From Novosphingobium sp. UBA6272 (lineage in GTDB: Bacteria; Pseudomonadota; Alphaproteobacteria; Sphingomonadales; Sphingomonadaceae), in assembly GCF_002440635.1 (NCBI RefSeq), contig NZ_DJUW01000013.1, forward strand, positions 1-26,380: a DNA stretch of 26,380 nt. The letters are read 5' to 3'. The position numbers and the translations under genes are program-made. The notes below the pieces were generated by a model. The model ran no database searches and was not told the DNA's origin. It was given only the letters and a program-made list of their open reading frames with translations. Below are positions 1 through 6,345 of the stretch, piece by piece. Every line of letters begins with the position of its first letter. Positions within the stretch are counted from its first letter, which is position 1.

Positions 1-54
1 TTCTTCTCAGCCATCTGCATCGCCGCCCCCGTCATCTTCCGGCTGCCGCAATGA
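1..54 (+). CDS. C-terminal end of an unidentified gene (partial)
   Basis: Frame 1 is open from the first base and stops with TGA at 52-54, giving 17 residues that end FRLPQ. The fragment is hydrophobic (FFSAICIAAPVIF), which could be the tail of a membrane protein. It is too short to identify, and it may simply be a chance open stretch. The 142 bases that follow hold no gene that I can support. Confidence 0.3.
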   Translation, partial: FFSAICIAAPVIFRLPQ

Positions 55-196
55 GTCCTGAGCCTAGGCCATCTCGCGAGAGAGCCCTCCCCCTCTCCGG
101 ATCGCGCCCACCTCTCCACAAAACGATTTCCTACAACCCATCGACCTGCGACAACGCTTGCCAGGAGGGGACCAACGGCCAGCGAAAGGAATATTG

Positions 197-439
197 ATGG
201 CCCGGTCCAAAATTAGCGCACGCGATGCGCTGTTGAAGGTGCAACGCCAGCGTGAGGCACTCGCTGCCGAGGAGACGAAGCTGCGTGAAAGCGCAGCAGC
301 CGAACTCGGCAAGGTGCTGCTCGATTGCGGTGCAGAAACGCTCGAGCCGGCGCAGATCAAGCAGTTGATGCGCCAGTCGATGGCTCTGGGGATCGACGAG
401 AGCCTCAAACGCCTCGCCTCCCCGTCCAAGGCTTCCTGA
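197..439 (+). CDS. Small TraD/DUF6437-like element protein
   Basis: An 80-residue protein, predicted to be all helical and highly charged. It opens MARSKISARDALLKVQRQRE, a heptad-rich helix, and continues with a second half containing LGKVLLDCGAETLEP. This layout (charged coiled-coil start, then a 'G.vll.cGAe.l.p..i..l' segment) resembles the small TraD-like/DUF6437 proteins found beside relaxase genes on sphingomonad plasmids and integrative elements; the family assignment is from memory. ATG 197 is chosen because AAAGGA lies 6-7 bases upstream, whereas an in-frame upstream ATG at 158 has no such site. The gene faces the ssb block and ends before a strong two-way terminator. Its role is probably accessory to DNA transfer, by inference only. 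Confidence 0.65.
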   Translation: MARSKISARDALLKVQRQREALAAEETKLRESAAAELGKVLLDCGAETLEPAQIKQLMRQSMALGIDESLKRLASPSKAS

Positions 440-491
440 AGCGGGCCCGCGGGGTTCGATGCCCCGCGCGCCCGCCATGGTTCCTGGACAC

Positions 492-529
492 AAAAAAGGC
501 CCCGGTGGCAGGAGCCGCCGGGGCCTTTT
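492..529. terminator. Bidirectional intrinsic terminator
   Basis: A perfect 12-bp stem (498-509 with 514-525, one G-T pair) closes on the four-base loop AGGA. It is flanked by six A on the left and four T on the right, so it ends in a T-run on both strands. It lies between the converging TraD-like gene (stop 439) and ssb (stop 549), and should end transcription from both sides. Confidence 0.9.
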
Positions 530-548
530 GCGAGAGAAGCTTGGCGCT

Positions 549-947
549 TCAGTCTTCGATGTCAGGTGCGTCTTCGTTGCCGCGATCGTTGTCGCCCTGG
601 CGGCCCTTGGTGAGGAAGTCGACCTTGTCAGCGATGATCTCGCAGCCGTAGCGCTTGGTGCCGCTCTGGTCTTCCCACTGGGTGTAATGGATGCGCCCTT
701 CGACGGTCACCAGCTGGCCCTTGGTGCAGTACTTGGCGACGTTCTGGCCGAGACCGTTGAAGCAAGTGATGCGGTGGAATTCGCTGTCCTTGGCGGTGTA
801 GCCGTTTTCGTCCTTGTAGGTCTTGCCCTCCTTGCGGGCGGGCCGGTCGGTGACCACCGAGATCGAGGTAATGTCGGTGCCGCCCTGGGTCGTGCGGGTT
901 TCGGGATCGCGGGCGATACGGCCGACGAGGACTACGAGATTGGTCAT
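549..947 (-). CDS. ssb: Single-stranded DNA-binding protein
   Basis: A 132-residue SSB with one OB fold over about residues 1-110. Recognisable parts are the start MTNLVVLVGRIARDPETR, the central FHRITCFNGLGQNVAKYCTKGQLVTVEGRI and the following W-containing strand. It would coat single strands during conjugative transfer or replication of the element. The tail is short and acidic and ends DAPDIED, without the D-D-x-P-F tip that chromosomal SSBs use to recruit partner proteins. ATG 947 has GGAG about 8 bases upstream; a longer in-frame extension is not supported. The gene is preceded by a structured leader (1021-1108) and followed by the terminator at 492-529. Identification is secure; the missing tip is seen directly. 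Confidence 0.95.
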   Translation of the reverse strand: MTNLVVLVGRIARDPETRTTQGGTDITSISVVTDRPARKEGKTYKDENGYTAKDSEFHRITCFNGLGQNVAKYCTKGQLVTVEGRIHYTQWEDQSGTKRYGCEIIADKVDFLTKGRQGDNDRGNEDAPDIED

Positions 948-1020
948 GATACTTCTCCTGAACAAGCATCCGGGACCATCCCGGCTGCGAACCAAAGTGA
1001 AGAAGCGGCCGGCGGCGATA

Positions 1021-1108
1021 CGCACCGCAGGGGAACCCGGAACTGGTTCGGGTGGTGCGGGCAGCCGGGCGAAGCCCGGCAACACGGCCGGACCTGATCC
1101 GGGTTGCG
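1021..1108 (-). ncRNA. Structured leader motif, copy 1 (upstream of ssb)
   Basis: Read on the minus strand, the segment forms an outer stem (1099-1108 with 1034-1040 plus 1021-1023) that leaves a 9-nt bulge CCCCTGCGG. Inside is a perfect 7-bp hairpin (64-70 with 74-80 of the 1000s) directly preceded by CCGTGTTG. The block CGCACCGCAGGGGAACCCG (1021-1039, plus strand), the CAACACGG box (1080-1087) and CCGGGTTGCG (1099-1108) recur in the same order upstream of the DUF2493 gene at 3324-3416, while the hairpins between them differ in sequence. It ends about 75 bases before the ssb start. This is a candidate cis-regulatory RNA; the class is unknown to me. The rest of 948-1247 holds no gene. Confidence 0.55.
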
Positions 1109-1239
1109 TCTCGTCCGGGGGCTGATTCAAGGGACGGTTCGCGAAGGAGACGGGTTGTCCTGGATGTTTGGACTGGAGGTTCTGACCTCGATCCCAAGTG
1201 CCCTGGCCGTTTCGCCAGTCTCCCTGCTCCGCCCTGGCG

Positions 1240-1254
1240 GTTCAGAGTCAGTTC
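1240..1254 (-). promoter_or_regulatory. Weak candidate LexA-type site upstream of ssb
   Basis: GTTC-N7-GTTC with spacer AGAGTCA, overlapping the last codons of the DUF6915-like gene, about 290 bp upstream of the ssb start. It is not AT-rich in the middle like the two stronger sites in this window, and roughly one chance match is expected in a sequence this long, so it is listed only as a possibility. Confidence 0.2.
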
Positions 1255-1679
1255 GCGATCCGCACCGACCGGTTTTCCCCGCCGTGCAAACCGGTAGGCG
1301 AAACGACACCACCCGGTGCTGCGTCTGCCTCCTTTCCGTCGAACTTTTCGTCCAGTCGCTGCCCGCGCAGCATCCAGGTCTGCAGGGCGATGAGGCGCGC
1401 CCAATCAGCAAACGAGGGAATCGAGCCCAGATCCTCGCGCACGTGCTGCTCGCCGATCAGACGCACCGGAACGATCCGGCCGTCCGCGTTGACGATCGTC
1501 GCGCCGAAGATGGATTCGAGCATGAAAATGCCCTCGGCGTGATGGCGCAAGGCGCGGTGCCGGGGGTCTGCAAGAATGGCTTTGGACTGATCGAACCACT
1601 GGTGAAGCGGGAGATAGTCCTCAGGTCTGCCGCCCCATTTGCGAACCGAGGAGAGCGCGTGAAAATAGCAGTGTGCCAT
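1248..1679 (-). CDS. DUF6915-like conserved element protein
   Basis: A 143-residue protein opening MAHCYFHALSSVRKWGGRPE. It contains a His-rich central stretch (HRALRHHAEGIFMLESIFG) and then VPVRLIGEQHVREDLG and IPSFADWARL. These blocks match my memory of the DUF6915 family of sphingomonad mobile elements; no biochemical function is known to me. The several conserved His residues could bind a metal, but that is a guess. ATG 1679 follows GGAGG by about 6 bases. The gene starts 12 bases after the DUF6878-like stop and is almost certainly cotranscribed with it. After the stop the transcript would run on through the ssb leader unless a promoter lies there. Confidence 0.75.
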   Translation of the reverse strand: MAHCYFHALSSVRKWGGRPEDYLPLHQWFDQSKAILADPRHRALRHHAEGIFMLESIFGATIVNADGRIVPVRLIGEQHVREDLGSIPSFADWARLIALQTWMLRGQRLDEKFDGKEADAAPGGVVSPTGLHGGENRSVRIAN

Positions 1680-1691
1680 GATGCCCCTCCT

Positions 1692-2153
1692 CTAGAGACC
1701 CGTGAAGTGTTCGTCGTAGCCGGTGTAGCGCAGGCTGCACTCGAGCACGAAGCTGGCTTCGGGCACCTCGATCACCAGCAGACCGCACGATCCATCGTTT
1801 ATTTCCCAGCCCGGATGGAACCGTTCGAGCGCGAGATAGGTGAGGGAATCGAGTGCCGCGGCAAGCTGCATGGGCGCCTCGCCGGTCGGTTCGCGCGCGA
1901 CCTGGTATTCGAACGGAGCGATAGCCACCTCGGGGCAAGGAACGGTGTTCATATCGGTGTCGAAGCATTCGCATTCCTCAACCGCGCCGCTATCACCGCA
2001 GCCATCGAAGCGCACCTCGACCCTGGTGATGCCGGCTGCGCAAAGCGGGCCAATCACGGCTTGCTTCAGATGCTCGGTCTCGGTCTGGGCTTGCAGGGCG
2101 CGTTCGGCCTGCCGCTCATGATAATCCGCCATTACCTGAGTCATATCGACCAT
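1692..2153 (-). CDS. DUF6878-like conserved element protein
   Basis: A 153-residue protein with an N-terminal helical stretch (about 1-35, rich in Glu, Arg and Gln) and a C-terminal alpha/beta part. It contains GITRVEVRFDGCGDSGAVEE, HPGWEINDGSCG and a final SLRYTGYDEHFTGL. These are the hallmarks I recall for DUF6878, a family of unknown function common on sphingomonad plasmids and islands. The acidic, Cys-containing loops (CGDSG, ECECFD) suggest ligand or metal binding but prove nothing. ATG 2153 has AGGAGG 8 bases upstream. The gene ends with TAG, which shows amber is an ordinary stop in this genome. It precedes the DUF6915-like gene by 12 bases. Confidence 0.75.
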   Translation of the reverse strand: MVDMTQVMADYHERQAERALQAQTETEHLKQAVIGPLCAAGITRVEVRFDGCGDSGAVEECECFDTDMNTVPCPEVAIAPFEYQVAREPTGEAPMQLAAALDSLTYLALERFHPGWEINDGSCGLLVIEVPEASFVLECSLRYTGYDEHFTGL

Positions 2154-2239
2154 TGGAAAATCCTCCTGTGCTGGAGATCAGGTGGCCAATCCACCTGTCA
2201 CCATTGGCACAGACGCGGGCCTCTCCTCTGGCCCGACAA

Positions 2240-2264
2240 CGCCAGCGCCGCAGGGGCGCTGGCG
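2240..2264. repeat. Perfect hairpin with CCGCAGGGG loop
   Basis: Eight perfect pairs (2240-2247 with 2257-2264), or ten if the stem extends into the loop, display the 9-mer CCGCAGGGG that is also the conserved bulge of the two leader motifs. It lies in the 128-bp gap between the DUF2493 and DUF6878-like genes. No T-run follows on either strand, so it is not a standard intrinsic terminator. Confidence 0.6.
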
Positions 2265-2281
2265 CGAAGGCCTTTTGGCCG

Positions 2282-3235
2282 TCAGTCGGTAGACAGCGAC
2301 GGTGCCTTTGGGCTGGTTCCAAGCGGACCGCGGCGATCAACGACCGTGATCCGGCGAGATTTGGCCTCGATGACGAGGCGTTCGAGCACACCGTTGCCGG
2401 GGAATGCTACGACGTAACGCGGATCGAGCGAAAGCATCCGTTCATTGCGCTTGAAGCCCGCACGGGCGCCAAGCCGCATGTCGAGCGAGAAGGTCACCTG
2501 CGCGATGTTACGGCGTTCAGCCCACGATGATGCCAGGCGGTCGACGCCTTTGGTGTCGCCGCCGTGGACCAGGACCATATCAGGGACGCGGTCACGAACC
2601 TTGTCGAGCGCCTTCCAGACGTTGTTGGCGAAGGTCAGCGCGTCGGCTTCGTTTGCGTGACGGGTGCGCCCACCGGCGAATACAACTGGCGTGCCTTCGG
2701 GCATCGCCGCGCGGCGCTTAGCCTCGCTCCGGGCCCGCAAGAAATCACGCCCTTCAACCAGCGCGGAAGTGAGCATCGCGCCGTGGTTGAAGCGCGAACT
2801 CGAGACCGGCTTCCAGGACGAGCCGAACTCGTTGAGGTAAAGACTGGCTGCGACCTCGCGCATCTCTTCGAGCGCCAGCATCGCGCCTTCGGCGCATTGC
2901 GCCCGCTCGACCTGGGTTTCGAGCTCATGGGTATGGATCTCGGAGCCATCGGCGCTGGCAACGAGCGCGCGGACTTCATCGGTGGCGCGGTCGAGCGCAG
3001 TCGATTTGCGCGCTGCGGAGCGGTGAAAGAGATTGACGAAAGCCCAACCCAGATCCTCGGCGTCGGCTTCGAGTGCAGTGCCGGAAACGAGCGCAAACAG
3101 ATCGGACCAGACCGCGTCAAGCGTCTGGACCACGGCTTCACGAACCGGAAAATCGCTGCTCGAAACCGGAGCTGGACCAATCGAAAAACCGGCTAGATCG
3201 AGACCAGCAAGCTGATCGGCAAATGTGGTGTGCAT
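2282..3235 (-). CDS. DUF2493 (SLOG-superfamily) protein
   Basis: A 317-residue two-part protein. The N-terminal ~180 residues are helical and family-specific. Residues about 185-300 form the DUF2493 domain: TPVVFAGGRTRH (first strand and Gly-rich loop), DMVLVHGGDTKGVDRLASSW, and a later block containing AFPGNG. DUF2493 belongs to the SLOG/DprA-like Rossmann superfamily, whose members bind nucleotide-type ligands, so a sensing or nucleotide-processing role is plausible but untested. The length is usual for the family on mobile elements. ATG 3235 follows TCAGGAGG. A large structured leader (3302-3435) lies upstream and a hairpin (2240-2264) downstream. Confidence 0.85.
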   Translation of the reverse strand: MHTTFADQLAGLDLAGFSIGPAPVSSSDFPVREAVVQTLDAVWSDLFALVSGTALEADAEDLGWAFVNLFHRSAARKSTALDRATDEVRALVASADGSEIHTHELETQVERAQCAEGAMLALEEMREVAASLYLNEFGSSWKPVSSSRFNHGAMLTSALVEGRDFLRARSEAKRRAAMPEGTPVVFAGGRTRHANEADALTFANNVWKALDKVRDRVPDMVLVHGGDTKGVDRLASSWAERRNIAQVTFSLDMRLGARAGFKRNERMLSLDPRYVVAFPGNGVLERLVIEAKSRRITVVDRRGPLGTSPKAPSLSTD

Positions 3236-3301
3236 GGGTGTCCTCCTGACTGACGTGAGGCTGGTCCGCCGCTTGATGGCTGCGCCAGCGAGAGCCCGTC
3301 A

Positions 3302-3435
3302 GGGCCAGTCATGGGTGGACCCGCGCACCGCAGGGGAACCCGCTTGGGCAGGCTGGCGCGGGCAGGCCAGGTCCCACCGGGACCGGCCAACACGGGCCTG
3401 CCCAAGCCGGGTTGCGCGGGTCCACCAGCTGGCCC
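3302..3435 (-). ncRNA. Structured leader motif, copy 2 (upstream of DUF2493 gene)
   Basis: This is most of a 303-bp gene-free gap (3236-3538). Nested perfect arms pair 3302-3308 with 3429-3435, 3314-3326 with 3414-3426, and 3342-3353 with 3396-3407. AACCCG/CGGGTT lies between the last two and the 9-nt bulge CCGCAGGGG sits at 3328-3336. The apex is a further hairpin (3365-3375 with 3379-3388). The block at 3324-3342 is identical over 19 nt to 1021-1039, and CAACACGG (3388-3395) and CCGGGTTGCG (3407-3416) match copy 1 in order. The stem sequences differ from copy 1 while pairing is kept, as expected for a functional RNA. The motif ends about 70 bases before the DUF2493 start. Confidence 0.6.
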
Positions 3436-3538
3436 AGGGCCTCTCTCGCTCATGACGCAGCCACCAGCGGGCGAACTGCTGCCCAGTCAGAGCATCCGGT
3501 AATATCGCCGCATCTGTTCGGCTTGCTGGTCCCGTGCG

Positions 3539-4261
3539 TCAGGTGAGACCAAAATCGGCTCCGGTGAAGACAAAGCGGTGCTCCGACGGGAACGCGGCCA
3601 GCGCAGTGAGGCGGCCGCCTTCGAAGCGCAGGTGCCAGGTTCGGCGGATCGCCGGCTGGACCGCAGTAAAGGCTTCGGGCGCGAGAACGACGACATTGTG
3701 GCCGCCTGTGGAATCGCGGACCGAACGGGTGCGGATCAGCATGGCCCCCGCCTCGCGGGCCGCATGACCAAGCTCCTGACAGGCTGAATAGTCGATCGGG
3801 TCGGTCCACAGCGCGGCATCCGCCGCAAACGGATCGCGGGTCAGATCGATCGCGTGGGCCGTCGCGACCTCGGCGGTGAAGCTGGTGTGCTCGGTCGTCG
3901 CGGAAGGCGGCACGAAACCGGGCGAGCGCAGATAGAAGCGTAAGCGCCAATAGGCCGTCTCGGCGATCGCAGTGGCCTCAGCTTCGCTGGCGTAGAAAAT
4001 GCCTGGCCGTTCATCGGCCCGGCGAAACCGGCTGGCCGTGCCATGGCCGTAGCGAAACGGAGAGGCGAGCAGGTAATGGCGGCCGTGAGCGGACCGGGGC
4101 AGATCGGGCTTCGCGGCTTCGGCGAGCGCTTCGAGCCGGGCCTGATCCTCAAGACTGTCCGCCAGCCGGTTGGTCGATATCCGGTGCTGGGCCTCGACCA
4201 CCCGCCAGACCTTGCCGCTATAGGAGCGCAGCTCAGACGCGAGCGCGGTGGGCGTCCACAT
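3539..4261 (-). CDS. RES-domain toxin (NAD+-degrading type)
   Basis: A 240-residue RES-family protein, the toxin half of a RES-Xre pair. RES toxins deplete NAD+ in the cytoplasm. The three residues that name the family can be placed: Arg78 in TASRFRRADE, Glu101 in AIAETAYWR and Ser180 in RTRSVRD, with the linking YASEAEATAIA helix between the first two. The N-terminal ~70 residues contain a helical stretch (NRLADSLEDQARLEALAEA). ATG 4261 is chosen because it overlaps the antitoxin gene by 29 bp, typical coupling; a longer reading frame exists but lies inside the antitoxin. Addiction by this pair would help hold the element in the cell. Function is inferred from family. Confidence 0.88.
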   Translation of the reverse strand: MWTPTALASELRSYSGKVWRVVEAQHRISTNRLADSLEDQARLEALAEAAKPDLPRSAHGRHYLLASPFRYGHGTASRFRRADERPGIFYASEAEATAIAETAYWRLRFYLRSPGFVPPSATTEHTSFTAEVATAHAIDLTRDPFAADAALWTDPIDYSACQELGHAAREAGAMLIRTRSVRDSTGGHNVVVLAPEAFTAVQPAIRRTWHLRFEGGRLTALAAFPSEHRFVFTGADFGLT

Positions 4262-4610
4262 AATCGCACACAGTGATAAGGCCCTTGAAGCTGTCGATGA
4301 GGTCAAGCGGACGCGCATCCAGATCGAGATTGGGCGTTTCCAGCCAGCGCCGCGAAGCGAGATCGTCACTGCCCATCAGCGCGTCGAGCCCGCGGAACAG
4401 CCGCAGCAGGAACTGCCCGGCCTCGAACGACTTCGAAGCCGGATCGAGCAAGGTTTTGCCGCCCTTGAGTCGCGAGACCGTTGCCGGGGAAAGACCGAGC
4501 ACCTGGCCGAGCTTGGGGTTGGAAAAACCCCAGAAATCGGCAATCTTCGCAATAGCCGAGGATAGCACCTGTCCATCAGAGCGCTGAGGTTTGGTCGCAA
4601 GGGTTGCCAT
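4233..4610 (-). CDS. MbcA/ParS/Xre-type antitoxin (DUF2384)
   Basis: A 125-residue antitoxin. Residues about 20-52 form an Xre-like helix-turn-helix (FSNPKLGQVLGLSPATVSRL). Residues about 55-122 are the DUF2384 toxin-binding domain, with the motifs ARPLDLIDSFKGL and VCDYVDAHRARV. Such antitoxins neutralise the RES enzyme and usually repress their own promoter. ATG 4610 is preceded by AAAGGA at proper spacing; an upstream ATG at 4649 would put translation inside the inverted repeat that I take as the operator. The gene overlaps the toxin start by 29 bp. It is the promoter-proximal gene of the pair. Confidence 0.88.
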   Translation of the reverse strand: MATLATKPQRSDGQVLSSAIAKIADFWGFSNPKLGQVLGLSPATVSRLKGGKTLLDPASKSFEAGQFLLRLFRGLDALMGSDDLASRRWLETPNLDLDARPLDLIDSFKGLITVCDYVDAHRARV

Positions 4611-4620
4611 GGCCAGTCCT

Positions 4621-4658
4621 TTCAAATGATGCGTATAAACATAAATCATTCATTTGAA
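4621..4658. promoter_or_regulatory. Operator-like inverted repeat before the antitoxin
   Basis: TTCAAATGA (4621-4629) and TCATTTGAA (4650-4658) form a perfect 9-bp inverted repeat separated by 20 bp of AT-rich sequence that could hold the promoter (TTCAAA and TTTATA at a plausible spacing on the minus strand). It lies 11 bp before the antitoxin start, the expected site for autorepression. Confidence 0.6.
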
Positions 4659-4669
4659 CAGATGCTGAA

Positions 4670-5095
4670 TCACGCAGCAGCGCGCTTTCGATAGACCTCC
4701 TCCCCGTTCGACATGTGCCCAAGGCAGTCATAATCGCCAAACAGCGCGTCAAACCTTGGCGCAATCTGGGCCAGCCAGTGCTGCGCTCGCGGTGATCGCG
4801 CGGTGCGCCACTCGGCATCCCAATAGGCGCCGTCATCGCGCTCTGCGATCCAGACCGCAACCAACCCGCCATAGACCGAGACACCGAAGTCCGCGAACGC
4901 GTTGCGCAGTAGTATCCGGTCCTCGCGGCCGCGCCAGCCTGCATGGGGCGCAAGCGAAGAAAAGGCAGCGGCGGCCCGCTCGCTGAGGTCATCGCGCAGC
5001 CATTCATATTCGAATTCCCAGTCGTCGTCATTCTCGGTCTTCAGGACCGTGAACGCCACCAGAGCACCGCTGGGATAGCTAACCGATCTGCCCAT
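4670..5095 (-). CDS. Conserved hypothetical element protein
   Basis: A 141-residue acidic, Trp-rich protein opening MGRSVSYPSGALVAFTVL. It goes on with DDDWEFEYEWLRDDLSERA, GWRGREDRILLRN, and DGAYWDAEWRTARSPRAQHW. I recall close relatives next to ardC-like genes on sphingomonad islands, but no named domain or function. There is no signal peptide or membrane segment, so it is likely cytoplasmic. ATG 5095 follows GAGGAGG at good spacing. It begins 10 bases after the stop of the split ardC, so before the nested insertion it was probably translated from the ardC transcript. It may now depend on read-through from the inserted element. Confidence 0.7.
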   Translation of the reverse strand: MGRSVSYPSGALVAFTVLKTENDDDWEFEYEWLRDDLSERAAAAFSSLAPHAGWRGREDRILLRNAFADFGVSVYGGLVAVWIAERDDGAYWDAEWRTARSPRAQHWLAQIAPRFDALFGDYDCLGHMSNGEEVYRKRAAA

Positions 5096-5105
5096 CGTGT
5101 CCTCC

Positions 5106-5342
5106 TCAAGCTGCGAGTGCGGTATCGCCGGCGGCGGATGCAGCTTCTTCAGGCACTGCCCTTCCCCCCAGCCTCAGCAGCAGGCCGGACGCTTCCTCAG
5201 CCTTGGCAGCCGCCGTCAGGATTGCGCGGTCATCATCGCGCAGGAGCTTGAGCCAGTGGCCGATATAGCTCGCGTGGTGATCGAGATGCGCCACGGGCAG
5301 GCCGAGTTCAGCACCCAGCATGGCGCTTGAAAGCTCGGCGAT
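5106..5342 (-). pseudogene. ardC: 3' part of the resident ardC, severed by the nested element
   Basis: About 79 codons of an ArdC C-terminus: it begins IAELSSAMLGAELGL and contains DHHASYIGHWLKLLRDDDRA and a Glu/Ala-rich end. This is the helical region that follows the zincin motif in ArdC proteins. The matching 5' part lies 6.6 kb away at 11940-12650, and joining the two at the GGCGAT/GGCAAT sequence restores the phrase EELIAELSSAMLGAELGL in frame. Open frame continues upstream into the nested element as far as an ATG at 5402, so a short chimeric peptide could be made, but it lacks the active site. I regard it as a remnant. Confidence 0.88.
5337..5342. repeat. Flanking 6-bp copy, left (GGCGAT)
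   Basis: GGCGAT at the left edge of the nested element matches GGCAAT at the right edge (11940-11945) in five of six bases. Both encode Ile-Ala in the resident ardC frame. A near-match of this size is what tyrosine-recombinase insertion leaves when the crossover region of donor and target differ slightly. Confidence 0.7.
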
Positions 5343-5356
5343 ATATCCTGACAGTC
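5343..5356. repeat. Terminal inverted repeat, left end of nested element
   Basis: ATATCCTGACAGTC. Its reverse complement matches GACTGTCCAGATAA at the other end (11926-11939) in 11 of 14 positions, including an unbroken GACTGTC. Confidence 0.7.
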
Positions 5357-5398
5357 CAGCCATGATTTGACTTCCAACGCAAATTTTCGGGGCGCGGA

Positions 5399-6301
5399 TC
5401 ATGCGGCGATCTCCTCAGGCTGAGGCTGCTGGGCGTGCATCCAGTCGGCAGCCGCCTGCGCCTTGCTGGCGGCGGTGAAGATGGCGCGAGGGTCGTCTTT
5501 GAGTGCGCGCAACCACGATGCCACGTATGCTGCATGGTCGGCGCGCGGATGGTGGGCGATCCCGAGGTCGGCGAGTACGAACGATGCGGTCAGTTCAGCG
5601 CAAATTTCCTCGATCGCCAAGCTGTCGCGCTTGAAACGTTCAGCAAAGTTGCGGTCGAGCCGGTGCTTTGCCCCTGTGGCGTGGGCCGCCTCATGCAAAA
5701 GCGTGCCCATCTGTGCTGATGCATCCCGAAACGAGGCAAAGGTCGGCATGAAGATGTGATCGAGGTCGATCCGGTAGTGCGCATCGTAGGCCCCCTCGGT
5801 GATCGGGATCTTGAGGGCCGCGACGAAAGCTTCGGCGTGCCCGAACCGCTCGCCCTCGGGTAAAACTGCGACAAGTGGGGGTTCATAGCCCTCGACCTGG
5901 GCGAGGTTGAACACGGTGAAGGCCTTTGCGAACATGCGGCCGGGTCCGGCTTCGCCATCGTCATGATCATCATCGGCGCGCGATGCGGCCTGCTTCCAGA
6001 ACACAACCGTTGTTCCGCGCTCTCCCTTGCGGACTTGTGCGCCAAGCGATGCCCACTGGCGATAGGTCCCCCAAAGACCGCTGGAATAGGCAGCCGCTTC
6101 GGCTGCGATCCAGAGCGCGAGCACGTTGACGCCGCGATAGCGGCGGCGGGAGGTGACGTTCTGCGGCCTGGTGGTGGCAGCGCCATCATGGTGCCAGGGC
6201 ATGCGCCAATCGCCGGCACCGGCTTCGATGGCAGATACAATCTCGGTGGTAATGCGCGAATAAACGTCGGCTCGCGGCGTCGCAGGGCGGGATCGGGACA
6301 T
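5399..6301 (-). CDS. ardC: ArdC-type antirestriction protein (intact, in nested element)
   Basis: A 300-residue ArdC. The N-terminal single-strand-DNA-binding domain (DUF1738) covers about residues 10-135: VYSRITTEIVSAIEAG, PWHHDG, YRGVNVLALW, SLGAQVRKGERGTTVVFWK, AKAFTVFNLAQVEGY. The C-terminal zincin-like domain has LLHEAAHATGAKHRL with the HExxH zinc motif at 203-207 and a downstream EEICAELTASF helix. ArdC proteins protect incoming DNA from host restriction. ATG 6301 follows GGAG by about 9 bases; an in-frame upstream ATG at 6349 lacks a clear site and lies beside the recombinase gene stop (6346). It is the only intact ardC in the window and may compensate for the one that the element destroyed. 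Confidence 0.9.
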   Translation of the reverse strand: MSRSRPATPRADVYSRITTEIVSAIEAGAGDWRMPWHHDGAATTRPQNVTSRRRYRGVNVLALWIAAEAAAYSSGLWGTYRQWASLGAQVRKGERGTTVVFWKQAASRADDDHDDGEAGPGRMFAKAFTVFNLAQVEGYEPPLVAVLPEGERFGHAEAFVAALKIPITEGAYDAHYRIDLDHIFMPTFASFRDASAQMGTLLHEAAHATGAKHRLDRNFAERFKRDSLAIEEICAELTASFVLADLGIAHHPRADHAAYVASWLRALKDDPRAIFTAASKAQAAADWMHAQQPQPEEIAA

Positions 6302-6345
6302 GGCAGGTCTCCACGGCGGGCGGAGGGAAACTGTCTTCCGCTCCT

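Noticed and set aside
1..196. Second attachment site (copy of the tRNA-Ser 3' end) near the left edge
   Set aside because: No stretch resembling the tRNA T-arm and acceptor end was found; the element evidently continues beyond the window.
5106..5402. Independent 98-residue gene starting at 5402
   Set aside because: Its first ~20 codons come from the end of the nested element and the rest is the ArdC C-terminus; it is a severed fragment.
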